22,285 bases of DNA from Euryarchaeota archaeon UBA102 (lineage in GTDB: Archaea > Thermoplasmatota > Poseidoniia > MGIII > CG-Epi1). Below are positions 1-6,699 of this stretch, in pieces. How positions within the stretch are numbered: the stretch's first letter is position 1; every line of letters starts with the position of its first letter. The position numbers and the translations under genes were made by a program. The stretch covers positions 6,311-28,595 of the forward strand of contig DAHL01000021.1 in the NCBI GenBank assembly GCA_002509225.1, given 5' to 3'. Under the pieces are notes generated by a model that searched no databases, had not been told where the DNA came from, and worked only from the letters and a program-made list of their open reading frames with translations.

Positions 1-240
1 AAAAATATATTAAAAAAATCGAGGAAATATTTTCAAGATAAATACAAAAAAGAGATAGACAACCCTAGAGAATTTTCTATTGCAATGGATGTTATAATTC
101 GTACATTAGCATACTCAACTGATATTTGTGAAACGGCGATAAACTTGTCTTGTAAACGAGATGAAATAGAATGTAAAATTCATGGAAAGGGACTTTGTTT
201 TTGTGAAACTCCAGATAAAGAAACGAGTTTTTTGATTTAG
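1..240 (+). CDS. 3' end of an unidentified cysteine-containing protein (partial)
   Basis: An open frame runs from the first base of the window to a TAG stop at 238-240. It gives the last 79 residues of a protein whose start lies outside the window. The tail is lysine-rich at first (KNILKKSRKYFQDKYKKE), followed by a probable helix and a cysteine cluster with spacing C-x7-C-x6-C-x8-C-x-C, the last part reading HGKGLCFCE. Such spacing could bind metal, but I do not recognise a family and give no function. It lies on the same strand as the SMC operon, with 196 bases between its stop and the next start. It therefore probably ends a separate transcript. That the frame is coding is inferred from its uninterrupted length and plausible composition. 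Confidence 0.6.
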   Translation, partial: KNILKKSRKYFQDKYKKEIDNPREFSIAMDVIIRTLAYSTDICETAINLSCKRDEIECKIHGKGLCFCETPDKETSFLI

Positions 241-255
241 TGATGTGAAACAGTA

Positions 256-285
256 TGCCTGAGGCAGTAAACTTTCTAGAGAAAG
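256..285 (+). terminator. Two tandem short hairpins after the partial gene
   Basis: Sixteen bases after the TAG stop there is a TGCC-TGA-GGCA hairpin (256-266). Six bases later comes a CTTTC-TAGA-GAAAG hairpin (272-285). Both stems are perfect but short, 4 and 5 base pairs, and no clear oligo-T tract follows, which archaeal termination usually needs. They may mark the 3' end of the upstream transcript or be chance in AT-rich DNA. Confidence 0.2.
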
Positions 286-343
286 AATATAAAAAATGAA
301 GAAGAGTTGTTCTATTTAATTTGATATTTCAGTTCTACCGACG

Positions 344-359
344 ATTTTTATCTAAAAAT
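344..359. repeat. Near-perfect AT palindrome upstream of the SMC operon
   Basis: ATTTTTA-TC-TAAAAAT is a 7+7 inverted repeat centred about 85 bases before the first start codon of the operon and about 58 bases upstream of its TATA box. A seven-base direct repeat, GTGGAAC, also occurs at 362-368 and 415-421, flanking the TATA region. These could be operator-like elements for a dimeric regulator. The composition is so AT-rich that chance is a serious alternative. Confidence 0.25.
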
Positions 360-406
360 AAGTGGAACATCGTACATTTTTAGAGGAAAAAACATTATCG
401 GAAATC

Positions 407-414
407 TTTAAAAG
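407..414 (+). promoter_or_regulatory. TATA box for the Fic-SMC-ScpAB operon
   Basis: TTTAAAAG is centred about 27 bases before the ATG at 437. That is the spacing expected of an archaeal TATA box driving a leaderless mRNA. No Shine-Dalgarno sequence sits just before that ATG, which fits a leaderless start. Confidence 0.5.
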
Positions 415-436
415 GTGGAACCAATGAACACACCTT

Positions 437-1429
437 ATGGTTTATCTTACACATAAGACTTCCAGGGGGCAACGATATTACTATCTTGTGAAGTCTTACA
501 AACAGGAGGGGATGGTAGGAAAAGTACAAGAATATCTTGGACAAAAAGAACCTTCTAAGCGAGAATTAGAAAAACTAAAAAGAGAAATGACTCCAGATAT
601 GGAGATGGAAGCCATTAGGAGGATGGCTAAGGCTTCTGTTGAGCAATACAACCCCCCATTCTTAGAGGATGAACAGACATATTCATTAGAAAGATTGCGT
701 TTATTAAATCGTACAATGAATAGAATGGACGAACCTGAGAATAGAATTATGAATGAACGGTTGAGACTTGTTAATTCAGTCAAGGGTAACTTGGCTCTTT
801 CGAACGATAATCTTTCCGTAAAAAATGTTGAATCGATTTTAGAACAGAGTAACGTACCGAGTGGTGTTACAGTTACAGACGTTATTAGAGTAACTAATCT
901 TAGGAAAATGGATTTGAAGATTGTAAAAGAGATTAAGAATCTGAATATTAAGAAAATGAAGAAAATATATAAAGAAGTGAATGAAGGTTTGGGCACTTTA
1001 GGTGAATTTAGAGAGAAAAATAAGGCTTTAATCGGTTCTTCTTTTGTACCGCCTCCAAATGCATTAATAGAGGATGAATTAGAAGGTTTGATTGAATGGT
1101 GGGAGAGGCCAACACTCATGCATCCTTTTGAGAAATCTGTATTATTTCACCATAGATTAATGCAAATTAAACCGTTTGAAAAATATAATGGAGTTTTTGG
1201 AAGGCTTATATTTGATGGAATGCTAAGACAGAATGGTTTTTCATCGCCTAATTGGAAAAAGACAGATAAAGATGATTATTTGGCTGCGTTAGTTGCTGGG
1301 GATCGAGGAGATTCTAAGAAACTTGTTGATGGATTTTGGAACATTTACAGAAAACAGCATAGAGTCAGTATAGAGGGGGATATCAGTGCGTTGAGTCAGA
1401 GAAGGCAAACGCAACTGGAGGCCTTCTGA
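437..1429 (+). CDS. Fic/DOC-fold protein with a degenerate active site
   Basis: This 330-residue protein has a Fic-like core at roughly residues 210-305. The stretch from FHHRLMQIKPF to GRLIFDG follows the helix-loop-helix seen in Fic proteins around the HPFx(D/E)GNGRxxR motif. Here the motif (residues 245-256) reads KPFEKYNGVFGR. The catalytic His is Lys245, and the first Gly and the Arg of GNGR are Tyr250 and Val253. Phe247, Asn251, Gly252 and the final Arg256 remain. Transfer of AMP by the usual mechanism is therefore unlikely. A structural or nucleotide-sensing role is inference. The N-terminus (YYYLVKSYKQEG...VQEYLG) looks like a small beta-rich module, followed by a charged helical region. 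No antitoxin-like gene is adjacent. The gene heads the SMC operon: its TGA stop directly abuts the GTG start of smc. The ATG at 437 was chosen because it lies about 27 bases after a TATA box. Confidence 0.72.
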   Translation: MVYLTHKTSRGQRYYYLVKSYKQEGMVGKVQEYLGQKEPSKRELEKLKREMTPDMEMEAIRRMAKASVEQYNPPFLEDEQTYSLERLRLLNRTMNRMDEPENRIMNERLRLVNSVKGNLALSNDNLSVKNVESILEQSNVPSGVTVTDVIRVTNLRKMDLKIVKEIKNLNIKKMKKIYKEVNEGLGTLGEFREKNKALIGSSFVPPPNALIEDELEGLIEWWERPTLMHPFEKSVLFHHRLMQIKPFEKYNGVFGRLIFDGMLRQNGFSSPNWKKTDKDDYLAALVAGDRGDSKKLVDGFWNIYRKQHRVSIEGDISALSQRRQTQLEAF

Positions 1430-4400
1430 GTGCGACTGCTCGAAATTGAGCTAGAAAATTTCAAATCGTTTAAGGGCCGTATCTCGATTCCTTTTGGGGA
1501 TGGATTCACAAGTATCACTGGACCGAATGGGTCTGGGAAATCAAATATCACTGATGCCATTATTTTTATGATGGTGCCAAGGACGAATGCTTTGAGAGCT
1601 AAAAGACTCAATTATTTGGTTTATGGACACAACCCAGAAAATCCAAAAACGAAAGGGTTGGCTGGTTTTTGTAAAGTAAAAATGGTTTTTGAAAATAGTG
1701 ATCGATTTTTAGCTATTGATAGTGATATTGTTGAATTTACTAGAGGAATTAAAATAAAGGGTGAAGATTATTCTACATTTTATAGATTGAATGGACGAGC
1801 CTCTACTGCAGGTGAGTTTGAAAAATTGTTTTCGCGGGCTGGATTGTATGCTAATGGTTACAACGTTATACAACAAGGAAATGTTCTTCAAACGAGTTTG
1901 ATGTCTGGGGCAGAAAGAAGAAGAAAGGTTGAGGATGTGGCAGGCATAACTGCTTATGATACCCGTCTAAGAAGAACTAAGAGTGCTAGAGAGGCTGTTG
2001 AAGCTGATACTGTATTACTCTCTGAAAGACAGAAAGAATGTGGAAGATTGCTTAAACAATTAGAAAAAGAAAAGAGGGATGCTGAGAGATTAGAAGAGAT
2101 ACAAGAAAGCTTAGCAGAGATAGAAATATTGTTGAAATTTAGAATTGTGATGGATTTAGAAACAGATATAGGACAAAGACAAGATCTTGTTAATCAATAT
2201 TCTGAAGAAATAGAAAAATTGGCAGGAGAACTACGCGATTTAGAGGGAAAAATTAAAGAGACTGAAAATGAGTTGGAAAATGTTGAGGAAAATATTAACG
2301 AAGCAGGCGGTGAAGCTGCTAGAGAATTACAAAGAAAATTGGATGCTGTTCGTGTAGAATCTGCTCTTGCAAAAAGTAATTCTGAGCACGCAGGAGAGAT
2401 GCTAAGAAAATTAGAAGAAGAGAGAAAGAATATGCTTGAAGAAATTCAAGAAAATGACGCTGAATTCAAGAATATAGAAAAAGATTGTAAAGATTTGGAA
2501 AGTGGATGTAAAATAAATCAGAAAGAGTTGAAAAAATACACTGAAATGTTAGGGGATTTAGAAGATAGTATAGCAGATAGTTCACAAAGTGTAGGTAAGA
2601 AAAGAGAAAGTCTTGAAGAGATTAGAAAAAATGAAAGTGAATTAAAGATAAAAATAAATCGTCTTGAAGTTGAAAAAGAACAGATAGAGCGACAAATTGA
2701 AGAATCGGATGAATTAGTGATTGGTGCAGAAAATGTGTTAAAATCTGTAAAAGAAGATGTTGATGAAGTGATATTCAGTTTAGAAGATTTAAAAGTTGGT
2801 AAGAAATCGGCTAATGATAATTTGAATAAAATAAAAACGAAAGAAGAAAAGGTTAGAAATAGATTGGATGAAGTTAGAAATTGTTTAGTAAATACAGAAG
2901 ATAAATCTCGCAAATTATCTGTGGAATATGCATCTTTAGTAGCAGTAGAAAAAACTCGTGAAGAATTTCAGAATGGATATGTAAATGCTGTAAAAGAAAT
3001 ACTTGAAGCACGTGATAGTGGTGAATTGGGAGGGATAATAGGAACTGTTGCTGAATTAGGCAAGGTTGATGAAGAGTTCAATGATGCTTTGAGAGTTGCA
3101 GCAGGTATGAATTTACAATCTGTAGTAACAGAGAATGATGATGCAGCATCAAGAGCTATTGACTTTCTTAAAAATAGGAAATTAGGAAGAGTTAGATTTC
3201 TGCCGATAAATAAACTAAGAAATTACAAACCTGGGGCCAACTCAATACTAATTTCAAGACAAGAAGGAGCTATTGGGTTTGCGATAGATCTTGTTGATTT
3301 TGATGAAAGATATAGAGATGCTTTTGGAAATGTTTTTGGCGATACAATCATTATGAAAAATTTGAAAGATGCAAAGAATTATCTTGGAAAAGGAAGGATG
3401 GTTACTCTTGAAGGTGAATTACTGGAAAAGGGTGGGGCATTAATTGGCGGTACCGTTTCGAAAACGTCTGTTTCATTTGGAGGAGGGGATAGAAAGAAAG
3501 TTGATGATTTGAGAATTGAAATAGATAGATTGGAAAAAGAATATAGAGAATTTGATTCTGAAAGAGATGGATTAGAAAATGAAATTGCAGAGTTGAGTGA
3601 AGCAAGAATTAGTATAGAGAATGCGTTTGCATCCATACAAACGAGGGTCACTGACTATGATGGTCAAACAACGAAAGCTCAAAATGAGTTAGTTAAAGCA
3701 GAGCAGGATGTGAAAACTAAACAAGATTCGGTTGAAATACTTAGAAAATCGTTACTTGAAAAGGAAGGTGTTCTTCTATCGGTAAAAGAAGAGTTTGAAA
3801 AATGTAATCAAAAAGTATCAGATGAAGAGAAGGAATTGGCAATGCTAGCCGGTGGAGCAACAGCAGACAAAATGAATGAATTAAAAGAAAAAATAGAGAT
3901 TGAAAGAACTGAATTTGGAGAGAAATCTAATAATTTATCAGGTATGAAGGTTAAATTGGAGAACTATAGAACTGGTCTAAAAATTATTAAAGAAGATATT
4001 GAAAATAATGAGCAAGAACAGAAGAAACAGCAAAAAATTCTAACTGTTGATTCGAAAAAATCGAGAGAGTTGGAGAAAGAAGTTGCAATTCTGAAAGAAC
4101 GAGAAGAGACTGAATTTGATAAATTACAAGGTTTGAGAACAGAACGTGATAGACTAAGAGATAATCTCTCTAATTATAAATCTAAAACTGAACAGCGAAG
4201 TGAATTTGGAAGGGCTAGAGAGAGGGCGATAGATGATTTACAGTTGGAAATAACAACAAAAGAAGAGAAGTTAAAAGAAGCTCGTAAGAAATTACCTACT
4301 AAAGTAGAGAAGCCTGAAAAAATACCTGTTAATGATCAATTAGTATCTAAGAAAGAGAGTTTGGAGAAACAAAAAGGTGCATTGGGATATGTGAATATGT

Positions 4401-5011
4401 TATCTCTAAGACACTATCGAGAGGAAGAAGAACGATTTGAAGAAATTAAGAAGAGGATGAAAGAATTAAGAGCAGATGTAAGACGATTAGAGAGTTTGGA
4501 GAATAAAATTTCTAAGCGTAAAGATAAGAAATTTATGGGTGTCTTTGAAGATATTAATAAAAATTTCCAGAAAACATTCAAAGAACTTGTTGGTGGTGGA
4601 AAGGCTTGGTTAGAATTGGAAAAACCGGAAAATATATTCAAAGGTGGAATTCAAGTTAAAGCGAGAATGCCTGGAAAACGATTGTTTCCAGTAGAGTTGC
4701 TTTCTGGTGGTGAAAAATCAATGGTAGCAATGGCATTTATATTTGCTATACAAAGATATGAGCCATGTCCGTTCTATCTACTAGATGAACCTGATCAAAA
4801 TACAGACGGAGTAAATACTGAGAATATTGGAAAGGCTATTGCGTTACAGTCTAAAGTTGCACAATTTATTGTGGTTACTTTGCATCATATGGCTTTGAGA
4901 GAATCGGACCATGTGATTGGCGTATTCATGAATAATGGGGTTTCCAACATTAGACAAATACCTGATGTGGAAAATTTCCTTTCGACTTTGCCTGCGGAGG
5001 TTGAAGTTTGA
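1430..5011 (+). CDS. smc: Chromosome segregation ATPase SMC
   Basis: A full-length SMC of 1193 residues, the usual size for the family. It dimerises and, with ScpA and ScpB, organises and segregates the chromosome in an ATP-dependent way. The N-terminal head carries the Walker A motif GPNGSGKSN at residues 31-39. Two long coiled coils (about 160-510 and 690-1020) flank a hinge at about 525-680 with GELGGIIGTVAEL at its start and GGALIGGTVS near its end. The C-terminal head has the ABC signature LSGGEKS (1091-1097) and Walker B FYLLDE ending in Glu1120. The segment after Walker B reads PDQNTDGVN where SMCs normally have IDAALDxxN, so the D-loop is altered although Asp1126 is kept. The start is GTG, immediately after the stop of the Fic-like gene. 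A GGAGG at 1417-1421, inside the preceding gene, sits eight bases upstream and supports it. Confidence 0.97.
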   Translation: MRLLEIELENFKSFKGRISIPFGDGFTSITGPNGSGKSNITDAIIFMMVPRTNALRAKRLNYLVYGHNPENPKTKGLAGFCKVKMVFENSDRFLAIDSDIVEFTRGIKIKGEDYSTFYRLNGRASTAGEFEKLFSRAGLYANGYNVIQQGNVLQTSLMSGAERRRKVEDVAGITAYDTRLRRTKSAREAVEADTVLLSERQKECGRLLKQLEKEKRDAERLEEIQESLAEIEILLKFRIVMDLETDIGQRQDLVNQYSEEIEKLAGELRDLEGKIKETENELENVEENINEAGGEAARELQRKLDAVRVESALAKSNSEHAGEMLRKLEEERKNMLEEIQENDAEFKNIEKDCKDLESGCKINQKELKKYTEMLGDLEDSIADSSQSVGKKRESLEEIRKNESELKIKINRLEVEKEQIERQIEESDELVIGAENVLKSVKEDVDEVIFSLEDLKVGKKSANDNLNKIKTKEEKVRNRLDEVRNCLVNTEDKSRKLSVEYASLVAVEKTREEFQNGYVNAVKEILEARDSGELGGIIGTVAELGKVDEEFNDALRVAAGMNLQSVVTENDDAASRAIDFLKNRKLGRVRFLPINKLRNYKPGANSILISRQEGAIGFAIDLVDFDERYRDAFGNVFGDTIIMKNLKDAKNYLGKGRMVTLEGELLEKGGALIGGTVSKTSVSFGGGDRKKVDDLRIEIDRLEKEYREFDSERDGLENEIAELSEARISIENAFASIQTRVTDYDGQTTKAQNELVKAEQDVKTKQDSVEILRKSLLEKEGVLLSVKEEFEKCNQKVSDEEKELAMLAGGATADKMNELKEKIEIERTEFGEKSNNLSGMKVKLENYRTGLKIIKEDIENNEQEQKKQQKILTVDSKKSRELEKEVAILKEREETEFDKLQGLRTERDRLRDNLSNYKSKTEQRSEFGRARERAIDDLQLEITTKEEKLKEARKKLPTKVEKPEKIPVNDQLVSKKESLEKQKGALGYVNMLSLRHYREEEERFEEIKKRMKELRADVRRLESLENKISKRKDKKFMGVFEDINKNFQKTFKELVGGGKAWLELEKPENIFKGGIQVKARMPGKRLFPVELLSGGEKSMVAMAFIFAIQRYEPCPFYLLDEPDQNTDGVNTENIGKAIALQSKVAQFIVVTLHHMALRESDHVIGVFMNNGVSNIRQIPDVENFLSTLPAEVEV

Positions 5012-5841
5012 GCGTTGTACAAAATCATTTACTATTTCACAAAGCAATTCTCGGCTCTAATAATGATAAAATAGACAATTATCTTGAATTGGCAAATGCT
5101 GCTGAATCTGCAACTGAGGTTGCTGTAGTAGAAGATTCATTTACTAAAGGTATTGCGATTTTATTTCATTTAGTAACGGAAAATGAATTGGATCCGTGGT
5201 CATTAGACTTGCCAACGGTAATCAAGGAATATCAAAATCATGCTCTCAAAAATGAGGTTGATTTGCCCATGGCTGGTGCAATGATTAGTTGGGCATGGGA
5301 TGTATTAAAAATTAAATCGTCAGAAGCCATAGTAGCTACAGAAGCTATTGAAAAGGAAGAAGAATGGGAGCCTTTTGACTTCGGATGGGAGCCTACATTT
5401 ATAGAAAAATTAGAAAATTCTGTGGAAGCTCCAATCGAAGAGGTTGTTAGATACTCTGGAAAGAGAAGAGTGACCCTAATGGAATTAGTTGGTGCTTTAG
5501 AAGAGGCTAGAGAAGTTGCTACTGAAAGAGAAAGGAGAAGTGAGCGATTAAAGGGTCTTCGAAAAAAGAGAGAGAAGGCGATAGAAGAAGCATCAAAAAA
5601 TATGGGAGAAAATATACATAACGATAATCCAGTTCTGTATAAAGAGAAAGTCTGGAATAGAATAAATGAATTCGAAAGTAAAAACGTGCTTTTGGATGAT
5701 GTTATTGGGGAAAGAAATAAAATAAAATTAATGAAAATATTTGTTGGAAGTTTATTTTTGGCTCATGAAAAAAGAATAAATATAAATCAAAAAGATCTAA
5801 GTATACCTGAGATATATGTTGAGAGTTTGGAGGGGATGTGA
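5008..5841 (+). CDS. scpA: Segregation and condensation protein ScpA (kleisin)
   Basis: This 277-residue protein is the kleisin subunit that bridges the SMC heads. The N-terminal part contains FTKGIAILFHLVTENELDPWSLDLPTVIKEY, resembling the conserved ScpA helix with its LDPWDIDL-type motif (about residues 45-75). The C-terminal region, ending FVGSLFLAHEKRININQKDL, resembles the winged-helix domain that binds the SMC head. A charged linker lies between them. The TTG start at 5008 overlaps the smc stop by four bases and is preceded by GGAGG at 4996-5000, seven bases away, which favours this start. The overlap suggests translational coupling with smc. Confidence 0.9.
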   Translation: MSVVQNHLLFHKAILGSNNDKIDNYLELANAAESATEVAVVEDSFTKGIAILFHLVTENELDPWSLDLPTVIKEYQNHALKNEVDLPMAGAMISWAWDVLKIKSSEAIVATEAIEKEEEWEPFDFGWEPTFIEKLENSVEAPIEEVVRYSGKRRVTLMELVGALEEAREVATERERRSERLKGLRKKREKAIEEASKNMGENIHNDNPVLYKEKVWNRINEFESKNVLLDDVIGERNKIKLMKIFVGSLFLAHEKRININQKDLSIPEIYVESLEGM

Positions 5842-6344
5842 TGAATCAGCCAATCGCTATTGAGGCGGCTTTGTTTTCATCTGGAAGACCTTTGACAGTG
5901 AATGAATTAGCTGAAGCAACTGGAATTAAGATAAGTGAATGTAAGAAATCAATAAATGAATTAATTAATAATTATAAACAACGAGAAGGAGCCTTAGAAG
6001 TGGTAAAACTAGGAAGTAAATACGCTTTACAGTTAAAGAAAGATGCAACCACGTATGGAAGAAAATTAGCACCTAGAGAGGTTCCTTCTTACTTGCTCAA
6101 AACATTAGCTTTGATAGCTCATGAACAGCCAATGTTGCAGACGGAATTGAAACGACATCTAGGTTCTAAAATTTACGAACATTTACGTGAATTAGAAGAA
6201 TATGGTATGATTGAAAGAGAAAGAATTGGGAGAACGTATGCTCTGAAAACTACCGAATCGTTTTTAGATTATTTTGGAATAGATGCTAATGAAGAAGCTG
6301 ACATTAAAAAATATCTAGAAGGGGCGGTTTCTGAAAGTATATGA
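5838..6344 (+). CDS. scpB: Segregation and condensation protein ScpB
   Basis: This 168-residue protein matches ScpB, the two-winged-helix partner of ScpA. The first domain begins IEAALFSSGRPLTVNELAEATG, close to the family pattern EALLFASGEPL. The second includes LALIAHEQPMLQTELKRHLG and ends TTESFLDYFGI, as in other ScpB proteins. Two starts are possible: GTG at 5838, overlapping the scpA stop by four bases, and ATG at 5841. The GGAGGGG at 5829-5835 is only two bases from the GTG but five from the ATG, so the ATG may be the one used. The difference is one residue. Confidence 0.9.
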   Translation: MMNQPIAIEAALFSSGRPLTVNELAEATGIKISECKKSINELINNYKQREGALEVVKLGSKYALQLKKDATTYGRKLAPREVPSYLLKTLALIAHEQPMLQTELKRHLGSKIYEHLRELEEYGMIERERIGRTYALKTTESFLDYFGIDANEEADIKKYLEGAVSESI

Positions 6345-6619
6345 ATTCAATTGGTTTAATAGAAATAATTGTTATTTTCTTAATATTTTGGGTATTATTA
6401 GGTCCTGAAAAGATTAGTTTATTTGCTAGAAATGCTGGGCGTGCGTATAAACAATTTAATGGAGTGAATAGAGATTATCCTCTTGGTTCTATGAAAACAC
6501 CATCAGAATCGGAAAAAATACGAGCGTCAGCTGAAAGATTAGGAATTGATACATCAGGTATGAATGAAAAAGAAATGAGAGACAAAATTGTTAAAAAAGT
6601 AGAAAATAAAGAGAAATAA
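6341..6619 (+). CDS. TatA-like single-pass membrane protein with a C-terminal SAP/HeH-like segment
   Basis: This 92-residue protein looks like TatA/TatB of the twin-arginine translocase. It has one hydrophobic helix at about residues 4-20, the hinge Gly21-Pro22, and an amphipathic helix (EKISLFARNAGRAYKQF, 23-39), matching the usual layout of helix, GPxKLPELAR-type hinge and amphipathic helix. TatA forms the membrane pore for folded proteins. The C-terminal part (about 58-87) reads EKIRASAERLGIDTSGMNEK and continues as a helix, resembling the helix-extension-helix pattern of SAP/HeH motifs. The start overlaps the scpB stop by four bases, placing the gene in the SMC operon. No tatC is in the window. 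Whether it serves protein export or something linked to the chromosome complex cannot be told from sequence. Confidence 0.65.
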   Translation: MNSIGLIEIIVIFLIFWVLLGPEKISLFARNAGRAYKQFNGVNRDYPLGSMKTPSESEKIRASAERLGIDTSGMNEKEMRDKIVKKVENKEK

Positions 6620-6642
6620 TCAAAAAAAAATTTAGAAAATTC

Positions 6643-6674
6643 CTTAAAACGTGGGTTAGTTAAATGCTTTATAT
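6643..6674 (+). promoter_or_regulatory. Promoter region of the large surface protein gene
   Basis: Two TATA-like boxes precede the gene: CTTAAAA at 6643-6649 and TTTATAT at 6668-6674. The second lies about 29 bases before the ATG at 6700, the spacing of a leaderless start. The first lies about 27 bases before another in-frame ATG at 6673. A run of nine adenines at 6622-6630 separates this region from the preceding operon. Confidence 0.35.
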
Positions 6675-6699
6675 GCTGGGTTCTCGCTTGAGCGTAGAA

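Noticed and set aside
424..456. Ten-codon upstream ORF overlapping the start of the Fic-like gene
   Set aside because: The ATG at 424 lies before the transcription start predicted from the TATA box, has no ribosome binding site, and the peptide is too short to support.
496..1119. Long minus-strand open frame opposite the Fic-like gene
   Set aside because: It lies wholly within a gene with good domain evidence, and its serine/leucine/phenylalanine-rich product is what antisense reading of AT-rich coding DNA gives.
437..1429. Fic toxin of a toxin-antitoxin pair
   Set aside because: The catalytic His and Arg of the motif are missing and no antitoxin-like gene is next to it.
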